Part shown: one piece after another, positions 11,174 through 21,621 of the stretch
Position numbering within the stretch: position 1 is the first letter of the stretch
Layout: every line of letters starts with the position of its first letter
NCBI GenBank assembly: GCA_914767885.1
Contig: CAJZBQ010000027.1
Coordinates: forward strand, 682,001 to 746,000
Direction: 5' to 3'
Source of the DNA: Blepharisma stoltei
Taxonomy: Eukaryota > Ciliophora > Heterotrichea > Heterotrichida > Blepharismidae
Length of the DNA stretch: 64,000 nt
The notes under the pieces: model-generated
Told to the model about the DNA's origin: nothing
What the model saw: only the letters and a program-made list of their open reading frames with translations
Database searches by the model: none
Position numbers and translations under genes: made by a program

Positions 11174-12099
11174 ATGGGTTATTATAATAATAAAATTATG
11201 TATAGCTTTTGTGGAAATGGGTGGGAAGAAGGAGTCCAAAGATTGTTTTCAATTGAATATGATGATGGAAATGGAAAGATAAGTGTTTCCGAGTTAGAAA
11301 AATTTATGGTAAAAATTTACCACTTTCCTTATAGCGTTGATAACATAAAAACTCGTATAATTTCAAAAATTATAAACGTCATCAATGAATTTCTTGTTGA
11401 TGCAGATGGGAAAGTTGATTTCGAAATATTCAAGCGTGTTTATGCCTACAAACGTCTTGATAAACATGGATATGGCTGAATAGGACTTCAGAGCTTCTTG
11501 GAAATTGTTGGGCCAAAAGGATGGACGGATGAAATGGTTACATCGTGATTCAGAAGGTATGGAGAAGTTTCAACAACTGGATCACCAAAATTTCGAACTA
11601 GCTATTGAAAGTTTTTTTCTCATAATAATAAAATGGCGTCGTCGAGATAATTCCTCTTTGAGTATTTCTCTCCTTTGGCAATTTTGTTATTATAGGGCTC
11701 AGTTTTCCCGATGAAACCTAATCCAGCAATATCAGTAAGCAACGGGGAAAGGTGCACAGCTTCCTGCCTGATCCTTGAATACTTGGTGGGCATAGAGATT
11801 TACTCCTTGACACTCCCCAAGAGGGAGACCCATAGGTGGCAAAACATGCAGCAGTCAGGCTTCGAGCAAGGCAACGCAGCCTGCGAGATCCAGTAGTCTT
11901 TTGACCATCACTTGCTTAGGATGGTCCGACCGATAAAAAGGGTGATGTCGGAAATGCCCGATGACGTCACCAATTGATGTCTACTGGGGTGAGCCCTTAT
12001 GGGTTTGTTAAATCATTCTGCGGAACTGGAGAAGCACGCTAAACACTCTAAGTAAGTTAATGTTAATGCTAGTTTTTTGTCAATCCTATTAATAAATAA
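11174..12099 (+). CDS. EF-hand protein, copy 2, 3' end split by a retroposon-like insert
   Basis: Near-identical to the gene at 5863: same EF-hand loops (DDGNGKISVSEL and DADGKVDFEIF). One TGA-Trp replaces Gly at about 11477, and two further TGA-Trp codons match copy 1. The last codons are separated from the body by a GC-rich insert (about 11623-12070). Beyond it the sequence resumes as ttt ttt gtc aat cct att aat aaa taa, matching the end of copy 1 (FFLNPINK) with one substitution. Flanks of the duplication are also shared (about 10985-11173 with 5690-5862). Retained loop residues suggest the copy is still functional or recently so. Confidence 0.7.
11623..12070. mobile_element. GC-rich retroposon-like insert, reverse orientation
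   Basis: About 448 bp. It opens with AAAATGGCGTCGTCGAG, the reverse complement of the tail seen in the elements ending at 5227 and 7336, so it lies in the opposite direction. Imperfect flanking repeats agtttttttctca (about 11610-11622) and agttttttgtca (about 12071-12082) fit a target duplication. It contains GATGACGTCACC, also seen in similar form in the elements at 3842 and 26090. Confidence 0.6.
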
Positions 12100-12109
12100 G
12101 CATAATTAA

Positions 12110-12450
12110 AGTATAATTAAATATTTCAAATGCAGTATTGATTAATTCTAAAATAAAAGCCAATATGCCGAGTCATTAAAAAAAAGTATTCTACACATTC
12201 TTTCCACCCTTTTTTCTTACTTGGCGAAAAGTGCTATTTTGTGATCAAAAAAGATTTGTCGGATACATAGTTATTTTTACAATCTTAAGAGCAGTTTTAC
12301 AATTTTCAATTGATTTAAAGTTTCAATATTCTTTTTAGACTGCTTACATTTGTTGCAACCCGAACTTTTACTTTTTTATAATTTTTGCTTTATCTTTTCA
12401 AAAGATTCCTGAAAATTGAATCATGGTATTATAAAACTTTACTCCAAACA
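12110..12450 (+). pseudogene. Decayed remnant of the ion-channel gene
   Basis: The stretch 12280-12385 aligns by eye with about 10030-10140 of the channel gene. Shared landmarks are AATCTTA, GATTTAAAGTT, TTAGACTG, TTGTTGCAAC and ACTTTT.CTTTTTT. The following tgaatcatggtattataaaa matches the channel's 3' flank near 10590. The frame is broken and most of the gene is missing. It shows that the duplication once included the channel gene, which then decayed by deletion in the second copy. Small ORFs here (12385-12645) are by-products. Confidence 0.65.
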
Positions 12451-12641
12451 TTCTTTTCTTGTACTAAATGCATTAAGAAATTATTTAGATATGAAAACAA
12501 AAGTCCTTATTTCCACATATATAAATTTCAAAATCTATTATTATATGCAAAGGCTTTACTTTATAATTGTGTGCATAATTCTTTTTTACAAGGGATAAAG
12601 TTTTTGTGTAAACATTTAAATAAATTAATTAATTTATTAGC

Positions 12642-14571
12642 ATGACTGAACCGAATTTTAGGAGACTTAAAATCGCTCTCAATCTAAAATGCGACACATC
12701 AAGGCAAGCTCTCGATTCAACATTGAGAAAGACCCCAAGAACAGCAGCTGAAATTAAGCCAGAACTCACCCCAACAACATCAGTTTTCATTCCAGATGCT
12801 CCTAATATAGCCGCAATAATTAATATGGTGGTGGCGATGCGCCACCGTAGTCGTAAAATTGCTTATTCCATCCCTCTGTGGATGAACAAAAATTGTTATT
12901 CTCTAACTCAAGGTTAATTTTTTTAATAAATTTTTTTTTTTAAGTTTAAAAATATCCCCAATTCAAATTGTTTTTAAAAAGGGAGTTAATTAAATTAAAC
13001 AAATTAGCTATAATAATCATCACTTATATATAAAAAATTTTTGCTCACTCACAAGAGATAGGTTTTTACCCCAAAAATAGGATTTTTCCAATGGTTTGCT
13101 CACTCATGGAGAGAGGGAAAGTTAATATTCTAAGCATGTTTCAAGCCCTTTAATTCTAGCATTTAGTGTGCCTAGCGCAGCCTTAAAGGTAAGTCATAGG
13201 AGTAGCTCATAACTCCTTGGTAAGTTTTCATTATCCGGATGATTTCTGTCCACAGCTTTTTCCTGCCAGTCTAAATTTTAATTTAATTTCATACAGCCAC
13301 TTTTGAAAGCAACTTGTTTCTGAAAAGAAAAAAATACACAAGAAGAAGAACAATTGAGCCTGATGCTTTTAATGACCATCATATGAAAAGCCTCAAGCGC
13401 AAACTTACTGTACTAGAAGAATTTGGCTTGCCGAATGATGTAGAAGTAAAGCCAGTACTTAGAAGGTTCAATTCTGAGCTATCTAATGTTTTATCAAGAA
13501 AGTCTATAACAATGGCAGATTTCTGGGGAAACAAAGTCGCACAAAACCTATTAGCCTCTCCTAAACTGAGACAAGCTGCTAATACTTTGAAGCATAAATA
13601 TTTAATTCAAAACCGGGCAACAGAGCACTCTTTACTTTATCCAAATCACCCAAGAAAAATGGATATGGGCACAATAATCAGGATGCAGGGTACAAATAAA
13701 TCGAATTCCCCTATTAATTCCCCCCCTTTAAATTAGAAGAAAAGTTTAGTAAATTTGCAATTTTTGGATAATTTAAACCCCATTTAAATTAGTTTTCAAT
13801 GGGAAGATTTTAACTAATTTTTATAAATTAGTTTTTACATAATTTAATAGACAAAATGCAAGAAGAATGCTATTTAAACAGTTTCCAAGCTGAATTGATT
13901 AATTTTTATTTTATTTCTTATAAAAATAAAATAAATTCAAGGTATTTTCTCAATTTATATATTTTTAAAAGAAATTAAAAGAACTTACTAATTTTTATAA
14001 AGTTAGTTTTGACCTAATTTAATAGGAAAAATAATCGTAGAATGCTATTTAAACATTCCACACTGAATCTATTAATTTCATATTCAATTCTCCATAAAAA
14101 AGATTAAAATTCAAAGTATTATGCTCAAATTATATTTTTATCATATAGTTTTGACTCAATTTAATAAATATAGCAAGTATAATGCTATTTAAACAGTTTT
14201 AACACTGATTCGATTCAATTTTTTTATTAATTCTTCATTAAATAAATTAAAATTCAAAGTATTGTAAAAAAAATTTAATCCCTTTAAATTGGAACAGGAT
14301 TTTTTTTCAATTTAAATGGGGTAAGCATCACGTTAATTGCTCACTTTTAACGAGCACTACTGAGCCTATATTTCATACAGAAAAAAGAATGAAGAAGCAC
14401 CGAGAGCTTTCTGAAATATATCAAATTATGAAAAGCTGTGACGATTTGTATAAAACCGGCCAAGAAAATTTGCAAAAGCTTAAAATCCCACATAATGAAA
14501 CGATTAAAATTAAAAAACTCCCAAAAAGAGCCAGAGCACAAATAGAACTATTTAAAAAACACTTAAATTAA
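12642..14571 (+). CDS. Unknown basic protein, interrupted by two IES regions
   Basis: No recognised family. The first exon (12642-12820) encodes MTEPNFRRLKIALNLK and runs to a TA at 12821-12822. Joining it to the TA at 13292-13293 gives an in-frame link into FLKRKKYTRRRTIEPDAF. From there the gene is open to 13714. Removing the 607-bp IES (13715-14321) joins NKSNSPI to KHHVNCSLL and continues to the TAA at 14569-14571. After both removals the total is 284 codons including the stop. The protein is rich in Lys and Arg and probably helical. The second join is well supported by terminal repeats; the first is a best guess among several TA pairs. The stop is 6 nt from the convergent neighbour's stop. 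Confidence 0.6.
12821..13291. mobile_element. Composite IES region containing a MITE
   Basis: A 471-bp region bounded by TA whose removal keeps the host frame. At its left end sits a short palindrome GGTGGCGATGCGCCACC. The central part, 12864-13122, is a degraded copy of the MITE family found at 32805, 42292 and 48380: left end TTATTCCATCCCTCTGTGG, right end GCTCACTCATGGAGAGAGGG. The remaining 170 bp on the right hold nothing recognisable. The outer boundaries are uncertain. Confidence 0.5.
12864..13122 (+). mobile_element. MITE copy, diverged and shortened (BogoMITE-like)
   Basis: Same orientation as the copy at 42292. The right terminal module (gctcactcac..., ttttaccccaaaaatagg, ATTTTTCCAATGG, then gctcactcatggagag) matches the family order. 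The left inverted repeat is eroded (CCATCCCTCTGTGGATG). It is the shortest and most diverged of the five copies, suggesting an older insertion nested in an existing IES. Confidence 0.65.
13715..14321. mobile_element. 607-bp TA-bounded IES with inverted termini and internal repeats
   Basis: Left end TTAATTCCCCCCCTTTAAAT (13714 on) and right end ATTTAAATGGGGTAA (to about 14324) are inverted relatives. Excision between TA 13715-13716 and TA 14322-14323 rejoins the host codons as CCT ATT AAG CAT. Internally, AATGCTATTTAAAC recurs near 13866, 14041 and 14181 with similar flanks, that is, about three diverged tandem units. No coding capacity. Confidence 0.8.
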
Positions 14572-14577
14572 TGCCCA

Positions 14578-16111
14578 TTATGTTTCCAATAATATCTCAT
14601 CAGTAAAGCATTCAAAATCAAAAACTTCAATAGATGATGAGGTCTCTTCTTCCTCTCTTCCTAATCTTGGCTCAATTGGCTGCTTTTGTAGCAATGCTGT
14701 GCATGCAGCAAAAACAAGGCTTTTCATTTCTTCATTTTCATCAGTTCTTTCTTGGTAATTTGAAATTAATTCTCTTATTTCTCTTTCTACATTAGAGTAA
14801 TCTGCAGAATCACAAGCAGACATTGCTGTAGATACACATATAAGAAGAGCACAAATGGCTTCAGCTGGTAGCATTGGCTCTTTAACAATGTCTAAAAGAT
14901 ACCGTAAAATCACGTTTGGCTCTCCATAATGCAAGATATAGTTACGGCCTGCAGGAAAATTAAGCAGATTTGCAAGTAAAGCACTTCCAAAAATATGGAC
15001 AAATGGATGAGTAGGTGATTTTCGCACAATTTGATTGTAAAGCATTGATTTTATAAGCCATTCAATGAAGTTAGCTTCGGTTAATTGACTGCAAACTTCA
15101 TCTTCTGTGTAGCTTAGTTTTGATAAAGCTGCCAATGCAAATCTTTGAGTGACACTTCCAGACTCTTGCTCTTTAACTTCTGCCATTAATTGAGCAATAA
15201 CTGTAGAGCTATAGCCGGAAAGAATATAGTTTCTACCATGATTTTCTGAACATAATATTGAAACCAGTGCTAATAAACAAGATTTAATAGAGTGGTTTCT
15301 AATTGTTAGTAGATTTCTAAGAGACCCAGAAAATGGTTCCGTGTCATTTGGTCGGAACATTTTGGTAGTGTGACATTGGTCAAATTTATTTCCTCATAAT
15401 AAATTTGATAGAATTCGGTTTTTTGCCGAGGAAATGTCAACGAAAAAAAACTAGAACTAAAAGTCCGATACGATGAAAAAGTCCTATAAAATAACCCACA
15501 ACGCCAGAAAAGATATCTTCACTTGATAGCAGTCGTATAAGCTCAGATCTTTTATCTTTTGGAGCTGACAAAGACTCTGCTCGAAGTGTCACTAATAATT
15601 CAGCTAATTCTGTGTAATTTTTTCTTTCTAGGTCATTTAAAATTTTTGTCTTCATTTCTTGTATATAATTGGGATTCAAAATTGAAATACTTTCAGTTTC
15701 ATACACTCTCAGCCCAAGGATTTCTTGGATTTTTGCTAATTGCTTTTTATATACTGAAATTTTATCTTGATAGGCTTGACTGTTTTGCTCTTCTAGTAAC
15801 TGAATTGTGTCAACAACTATTTCAAATAATTTTCTTCCGTTTCTTAAAATATTTTCCTTGCTCTTTTCTGCGTTCTCTAATCTTTTTTCAAGAGTTGAAA
15901 CTCTTGCAGCTTTTCCATCTTCGCCCAAAGAAATTGTGTACAGTCTTGGCATTTCTCCGATTTCTTTACTAGTAGTGGGCTTTTTTGTTTGCTTTGAGAT
16001 TGCTTTGGATTTCAGCTCTGCATTAAAACATTCTAAAGTACTTGAAAAGCCATGGTAAGTTAAATATTCTTTGATAAGCTCTTGAGTATGTAAGTCTTCC
16101 ATAAAATGCAA
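14578..16111 (-). CDS. LisH / armadillo-repeat protein, ARMC9-like
   Basis: The N-terminal part (15437-16111) starts MHFMEDLHTQELIKEYL, a LisH dimerisation motif, then a coiled coil (about residues 75-135) and a conserved helical segment. The C-terminal part (14578-15360) has armadillo-type repeats (LTIRNHSIKSCLLALVSIL, SVTQRFALAALSKLS, ANFIEWLIKSML, FGSALLANLLNFPAGRNYI). This order matches ARMC9, a ciliary basal-body protein. The two parts lie in different frames. Removing a segment of length 1 mod 3 near 15387-15468 fuses them; the TA pair at 15387-15388 and 15469-15470 does so (82 bp). Predicted length is about 483 aa, shorter than vertebrate ARMC9. Stop codons of this gene and the 12642 gene nearly touch. 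Confidence 0.75.
15387..15468. mobile_element. Candidate short IES inside the ARMC9-like gene
   Basis: The host gene changes frame and meets stops here. An 82-bp TA-to-TA deletion restores one frame through both halves. The region holds an inverted pair ATTTCCTC / GAGGAAAT (on the gene strand), but the ends themselves are not clear inverted repeats. Other TA pairs, or a 16-nt GT..AG intron at about 15482-15497, are possible contributors. The need for a removal is firm; the exact borders are not. Confidence 0.4.
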
Positions 16112-16861
16112 ATTTGATTATTAAATTTAATTATCATTGGATGGTTTTAAGATTTTTGAAGAATGATGTAGCTTTTGATACATTGAAGTGATAGAGTTAA
16201 GATTAAAATATTTTTGGAGGGTAAATAAACTAAATTTTTATATTGAAATTAGAAGAATATTCTTTTTTAATAAAGAAGTGAAAGGCACATTTTTATTGAT
16301 CTCTATTTAATGTAGCACTATGTGCTATTAAAACCTGAAGAAGTAGCATCTTCCAATATTTTCAAAGCTTTTGCACTTTTAGAAAGGAACTAATAAAATA
16401 AATTATGTGCTGTATTTGTAGAGTTAAAGTGCCTTTGCAATAAAATGTTCTGCTATAATATCCGCTCTCAATTAAAATAATAAAATATTAACATAAAATA
16501 CCATTGTAAATTATTTATAATGACTTTTCAAATCTGAAGCATTCAATAAGTTACTAAAACCAATATAAAAGCTATAGGTAAGTTACATTATTTTTGATAT
16601 TTTGAATCTAATACAAAAACCATTTAAGAATTTGCTATCCACCATAAAAGTCGTTTTTCAATCTTTCATTTTGATCACAATCTTTTGGCTTTGACTAACT
16701 TTGCTAATCCATTTGATTGGTGACATTTTATCGAAATTAGGGATTTCTATCTAATTTGATTTAAAATACATAGAAGAATTCAAATGACTTACAGCTCCAA
16801 TCTCAATTCATTATTTAAATTTTAATTTATTTTGATCAATAATTTATATTTGATAAAATTA
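16112..16861. other. AT-rich intergenic stretch, no gene seen
   Basis: About 750 bp between the ARMC9-like gene start and the fold-back element at 16862. No open frame of convincing length and composition. A small hairpin TAGCACTATGTGCTA occurs near 16314. Nothing else supportable. Confidence 0.5.
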
Positions 16862-17150
16862 TATAGCCTAGGGCTTATTTGGATTGCCTTTTGCTATAAA
16901 ATGCCCTGAAAGCTCGTGGAGTTGTAGCTAGGGCTCCATCTTTGCTATTGTAATTGCCCGAGGATGGCGCTATCTTGCGCCATCCTCGGGCAATTACTAT
17001 AGCTCAAACCCCACCAGTTGAATAATGCCATTATGGTCTCACTTACCAACTGGTGGAGTTGATTTAGCCGAATTGCAGCTCTAGCAACTTCACCATTTCT
17101 TAGGAGATTTTGTAACCAAAGGCAATCTAAATAAAGCTCTGGGCTATATA
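16862..17150. mobile_element. Fold-back element with a second palindrome nested inside
   Basis: Outer arms: TATAGCCTAGGGCTTATTTG and the inverted CTAAATAAAGCTCTGGGCTA continue as inverted repeats for over 30 bp (through GGATTGCC and GGCAATCT). Inside, GCCCGAGGATGGCGC and GCGCCATCCTCGGGC form a 15-bp perfect hairpin with a 6-nt loop, itself bounded by TAATT and AATTA. A third pair, CCACCAGTTG and CAACTGGTGG, lies to its right. The structure looks like a TIR element that received one or two smaller TIR elements. Confidence 0.65.
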
Positions 17151-17178
17151 AATATGCTGGCGTTATTGTATTTTTTGC

Positions 17179-17526
17179 TAACTCTCACCTCCCTCTGTGA
17201 GCAAACAAAGCTATTGGAAAAATCCTTATTTCTTCGGTAAAAAGCCAACTCTCCATGAGTGACCAAAAATTTTTTTATTAAATGATTTCGATAAATAAAT
17301 GATAATTATTATAATGAAATGTGAATTTTAAACAAAATGCATTTTAAAGCATAAATTTTACAAATTAAATTAATTTTAGCTTTCCTATTTTTGCAAATTG
17401 GATTTTTTTTAAATTTCTGGAAAATAATTTTATATAAAATTTGTAGATTCTATATTAAGAAAAAAAATTAACTCTCTCCATCAGCGAACAAAATTTGTTT
17501 GTTCGCTTATGGAGGAGGGGGTAGTA
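17179..17526 (-). mobile_element. MITE copy, reverse orientation (BogoMITE-like)
   Basis: Reverse-complement order of the 32805 and 42292 copies: CTCACCTCCCTCTGTGAGCA first, then GGAAAAATCC...GGTAAAAAGCC, CTCCATGAGTGACC, the AT-rich core (TTTGCAAATTGGATT), and finally a hairpin CCATCAGCGAAC...GTTCGCTTATGG followed by GGGGGTAG. Lies in the gene-poor stretch before the phosphodiesterase, so the borders are set by repeats and TA only. Confidence 0.75.
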
Positions 17527-17705
17527 AGGCGAAAATAGTCCTTTTTTCCTTTTCAAAGGAAAACGAAGTAATTATTCGTATTATAAGATATTGCATAAAA
17601 AGTATAAAAACTTTTATTTATACGCGGATCTAAAAAAATTAGTTTAATTATATTTATCAGTTCTAAATATATACCCATTATAATGAATAGAAACCTTTTA
17701 GTGCA

Positions 17706-17779
17706 TAGCCACTTTCCTATTCACTATATAAAATAGGAAAACTGCACCAGTCCCAAAGTTGCTATTTATTATAAGTGGC
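17706..17779. mobile_element. Candidate 74-bp IES just upstream of the phosphodiesterase gene
   Basis: TAGCCACTT at 17706-17714 and its exact inverse AAGTGGCTA ending at 17781 delimit 74 bp with TA at both borders. A second inverted pair (TTTCCTATT / AATAGGAAA) lies inside. It ends 19 bp before the ATG at 17800. If excised, it would bring upstream promoter sequence closer to the gene. Confidence 0.55.
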
Positions 17780-17799
17780 TATAAAACCAAATTCCCAAA

Positions 17800-19989
17800 A
17801 TGAAATCTCCAGATCATTCCTTCAGAGCTCCAGACCCCTTACTATATGATGGGCATTCTCTTGCTGTCCCAGGCAAGGATATATCAATGGTCAGTATGGT
17901 AGAAAGTTCATGCTCCCAATCCGAAAATTTGTGACCAGGGAAACAGCTCAGTCTCAAGTTCTATTTTTGCTATTACTGCTTACTATCAATATGCCTCGGA
18001 AACTCTCTTGCTTACTACTCTATTTACAACTCCTCCACAAATTTTCTATTTTTAAGTATAATTCTCCTTATAGGAAGCATTTTGTTCAGCCTCGCCATTA
18101 TGATTTTAGAAGTTCGAATTGGCTCACAAGTTATGAAAAAATACTTGATAAATGAAATGGTCTATATATTTGTAGGCCTTTCTATTATCTTCTCAGACCC
18201 AAACGTTTTTGTAGTTTTAGTTCAAATTGACGATAAAAATGATTCATTTGCCACCAGTTTTGCGTTTTTGGCAATTTTAGGCGTTATAGCTCATAAAAAC
18301 CTAATAAAAAAAATCAGACAGTTTGTTGAAGTAAATGCTTTCCTAGGGATTATTGCCTTTATTTTAAACATGTTTGGGCAAATGAACCAGGGCACAACAA
18401 TTTTTCAATTTATTTTATTTATGTTACTGATATTTTATTTAGCTACTGAGCTACAATCAATTAGCCAAGACATGAAGCTGGCTCCTGATAAAAGCGACGC
18501 ATCACTGATGATACATGAAAATGTAGAACGAAAAGGCAGAAGAAGCTTAAGTGATCAAAGACAAAAAATTGAATCAAAGCATGCGAACACTACAATAGAA
18601 GAAATTGTAGCATCCCTAGTCAAATCTTTTGATTTGCTTTCAGAAGTTCAATCACAAGATACTGCTATGCAAGAAAAAGTTCAAGCATCTGCAGACATTA
18701 TATTGAAATCATTAGAAACTTTAAGATCGTCCCCCAACATTTATTCAACGAATTTGAATAACATTGTCAAAAACCTGGACGAGCAGGACAAAATGTTTAT
18801 TGAGCAGACTTTTATTGATGCTAGTAAAAGTGGCTCAATTCATTGTCAGCCTCTTGCCAAGAGAAACCGCAAAGACCCCCTTTATACAACAGGATATGGG
18901 GTTCCTGAGCTAATGGGTATTTTGCGTCAAATCGGCAACGAATGGAACTTCAACACTTTTTTTATTGACGAATGCACAAAAGGCTGCCCACTTCTGTCTT
19001 GTGGAGTCTACATGATCAGAAGATACGGACTTGATGAAATTTTTGGCATTACAGACCAAAGCTTGACTAATTTATTAGAAGTTTTGGAATCAAAATATAT
19101 AAGAAACCCTTACCACAACTCCTGCCATGCCGCAGATGTGATGTGCTCGTATTTGTTTTTAATTCATGCTTCACAGCTAGGAGATGAAATGAGCAGCCTA
19201 GAGCTTTTGGCAGGAATTTTTGCGACACTTGCACATGATGTAGGCCATCCTGCGAAAAATAATAGATTCTTGATCATGAGCAATGATGATTTAGCAATTC
19301 AGTTTAACGATATAAGTGTCCTGGAAATGCTGCATGCTTCGATGTTTTTCCAAATACTAAAGAAAAGTGAGCCGAACTTATTTAAAAGCCTGGAGCCTGA
19401 AAAATGGCGTCAAATGAGGAAGCTTATTATTGAGCTCATTTTGGCGACAGACATGGGAAAGCATTTTGAAATCATGGGGTATTTCAATTCGAAATATCTA
19501 AGTATCAGTGAACTCCCTGAGCCATCAGATGCTGAGTTTAGACTGGACCAATACAAAATGACAATAAAATCAGCCGATATTGGTCATGCTGCCAAGTCAG
19601 TCGACCTCCATGAAAAATGATGCGGATTAGTTATCAAAGAATTCTTCGCCCAAGGTGATGAAGAAAAACAGCTGGGAATTCCCGTTTCAATGTACTGTGA
19701 CAAAGATACAACTGATATTTCCAAATCACAAGCTGGGTTTATAAAAAACATTGTAATGCCTCTTTTTGTAGCTTTAAACAAAGTTATGAATTCCCCGCTG
19801 ATTGAAGAAAACTGCATAGCCCAGCTCAAGATAAATGAAGGGTTCTGGAACTCCAAGCGATCTTATAAACAATACCAAACAGTGCTGATGCGCAAAGAAG
19901 AAGAAAACGAGAAAGCCAGGATCGAAAACATCCTAGTCCGCAGCATGACTTTGAGACGTGGAAGCGCTGTGGAAAAGTTCCTCTCTTAA
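17800..19989 (+). CDS. Membrane-bound 3',5'-cyclic-nucleotide phosphodiesterase
   Basis: 729 aa; hydrolyses cAMP and/or cGMP. The N-terminal region has several hydrophobic helices (about residues 50-225, for example ILLIGSILFSLAIMIL), so the enzyme is membrane-anchored. The class I PDE catalytic core follows: HNSCHAADV (about 437), HDVGHPAKNN (about 478), ATDMGKH (about 550) and SADIGH (about 590), supplying the metal-binding His/Asp set, then EFFAQGDEEKQLGIPVS and KSQAGFI. The PDE-core Trp after LHEK is TGA at 19618-19620, a clear case of TGA=Trp. Ends MTLRRGSAVEKFLS; RRGS is a possible PKA site. Cyclic-nucleotide specificity cannot be read by eye. The window also holds a cNMP-binding protein and a cGMP-dependent kinase. 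Confidence 0.92.
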
Positions 19990-20023
19990 ATTTTCAAGTA
20001 ATTAATAATCTGTTCATAGCAAA

Positions 20024-20833
20024 ATGGGAAATAATAGAAGCAGACTCTCAGATAATCCCCCTTCTATCCAAGCTCCACAAGCAAGGCCAAATACATTTAT
20101 ACCTGCTTACCACAAACCACTGAGTTCGGGAATATGGGAAAGCTCAGGCTCAGGAAAAACCCGAAGATCTGCTCACATTCAGTCATCAAATTACTCCAAT
20201 TGTGGACTCATTGAAGAAGCACCGAAAGCAAGCAATTTGTATGTGAATTGCCCTCAATGTGCCTCTTTGGCCTATGATGGAGGCTTATGCAAAAGGGTTA
20301 AATGCGAAAGGTGTGGGATTTATTTCAGAAGAGATGATGATGAAAATATAAGAGAAGAATCGCCGCCTCCAAGCTCAAATTTTGAAGAAGTTTTTCAGGA
20401 ATGCAATAATGTACCAGGGAGCGAAGAAATTGGGGAATTAGTCACGATTACACTTGGGTTGTTTAGAGAAGGGGTGCCTGCAGAATTTATGATCGGAGGC
20501 AAACCGAATTTTCCTGTTATATTTGGGTATTATTTAGGGCCTTATTTTCAGAAGAGATTAAGGTGCCTTGGGATTGGAGACTATTTTTCATATGGAGATG
20601 CGAAATTCAAAGTGCTGGGAGCTTATCCGAGCTTTGGGTTGGTAAAGAACCAAACAGTGATATTTTGTTTTGATATTTTGACTGAGCACCCAATAAGCAG
20701 AGTGCAGATACTGCCAATTAGGCCTTCGATTATTAATGAAGAAATATATAAGTCATCGCTCCGGCCCTTTTTCAAAAGAAGACCTCGCCACATTCATACA
20801 GGGCAATATCTATATCCTTTTCTAATTAAATAA
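20024..20833 (+). CDS. Zinc-ribbon protein with CDC48-domain-2-like region
   Basis: 269 aa, no enzyme domain. It starts MGNN, a possible N-myristoylation site, followed by a disordered segment. A four-cysteine ribbon (CPQCASLA...CERCG) lies at about residues 76-98. The C-terminal half (LGPYFQKRLRCLGIGDYFSY, KFKVLGAYPSFGLVKNQTVI) resembles the second lobe of the p97/CDC48 N-domain, which binds adaptors. The next gene downstream carries a similar region plus a RING finger, so the two are probably old tandem paralogues in a ubiquitin-linked role. That role is inference. Confidence 0.6.
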   Translation: MGNNRSRLSDNPPSIQAPQARPNTFIPAYHKPLSSGIWESSGSGKTRRSAHIQSSNYSNCGLIEEAPKASNLYVNCPQCASLAYDGGLCKRVKCERCGIYFRRDDDENIREESPPPSSNFEEVFQECNNVPGSEEIGELVTITLGLFREGVPAEFMIGGKPNFPVIFGYYLGPYFQKRLRCLGIGDYFSYGDAKFKVLGAYPSFGLVKNQTVIFCFDILTEHPISRVQILPIRPSIINEEIYKSSLRPFFKRRPRHIHTGQYLYPFLIK

Positions 20834-20907
20834 TTTTTTTTTAATTATATTAAACTAGGAGCCTAATAATATTTACTTGTTCATTATAAATAATATATTT
20901 GAACTCA

Positions 20908-21621
20908 ATGAACTTCATGGTTGTGCAAGGACAACCTATTGACGGAATTGTGAATCCTAACACCCAATTCTTTTTTCAAGGCGAACCCCTCGACATTATT
21001 CATACTGTAAGCTTAACTCCTTTAATTGAAGATCTACCTTCTTCATATCAGCGACTCAGCCAATCAGCTCTTATCGAAGAAGTCTTGAACTCTTTCATTA
21101 TGCCATTTGTCCAAGGTGTAAGAAGAGTCGTAACTCAAGACCAAATAATAAACATTAATGGGGTAGGATTTATGGTCACAGACTGTTATCCTCCTCGAGG
21201 AGTAATCGACGACTTTACGCAAATTGTGTATGATGGATCTTTTGGAAGCAGAATTCCTCCAAGTTTTGAACAAATCCTTTCTTTAGGAAGCAGAGGGCTT
21301 ACTGACCAACAAATGCTGGCTCTTGCAAGACAAGTTGTTGAGCTTGAACAAGTGATGCGTGCCATGGGGCAACAACAAATTCAAGGGGCATCTCAAGATG
21401 CCATTGCGATGCTGCCAACTCATAAAATAGCGGTGATCCCAGAAGACCCAGAAGCTGCAAAGTGCATGGTTTGCCTGAGTGAGTATGGTATTGGAGAAGA
21501 GGTTAAAACACTTCCATGTTGTAAGATTTATGTAGTTCATATGTTCCACACAGCTTGCGTTAATGAATGACTTCAAAGAAGCACATTGTGTCCATTATGC
21601 AAAACACCAATAGACTCTTAA
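20908..21621 (+). CDS. RING-H2 ubiquitin ligase-like protein with CDC48-domain-2-like region
   Basis: Starts MNFMVVQGQPIDG; about 232 aa after splicing. The centre (FVQGVRRVVTQDQIININ, GFMVTDCYPPRGVIDDFTQI) parallels the CDC48-like lobe of the preceding protein. The C-terminus is a RING-H2 finger: CMVCLSEY, then LPCFHMFHTACVNEWL, CPLC. This canonical spacing appears only after removing the 15-nt intron at 21521-21535; the WL tryptophan is TGA. RING-H2 fingers recruit E2 ubiquitin-conjugating enzymes. Substrate unknown. Confidence 0.82.
21521..21535 (+). other. 15-nt intron in the RING-H2 gene
   Basis: GTAAGATTTATGTAG. Unspliced, the RING would read LPCCKIYVVHMFH; spliced, it reads LPCFHMFHTAC, the textbook RING-H2 arrangement. 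It is a multiple of three without a stop, so ORF callers will include it wrongly. Confidence 0.9.

Noticed and set aside
12385-12645. 86-residue plus-strand ORF
   Set aside because: Begins within the decayed channel-gene remnant; composition is Phe/Leu/Lys-rich noise typical of AT-rich DNA.
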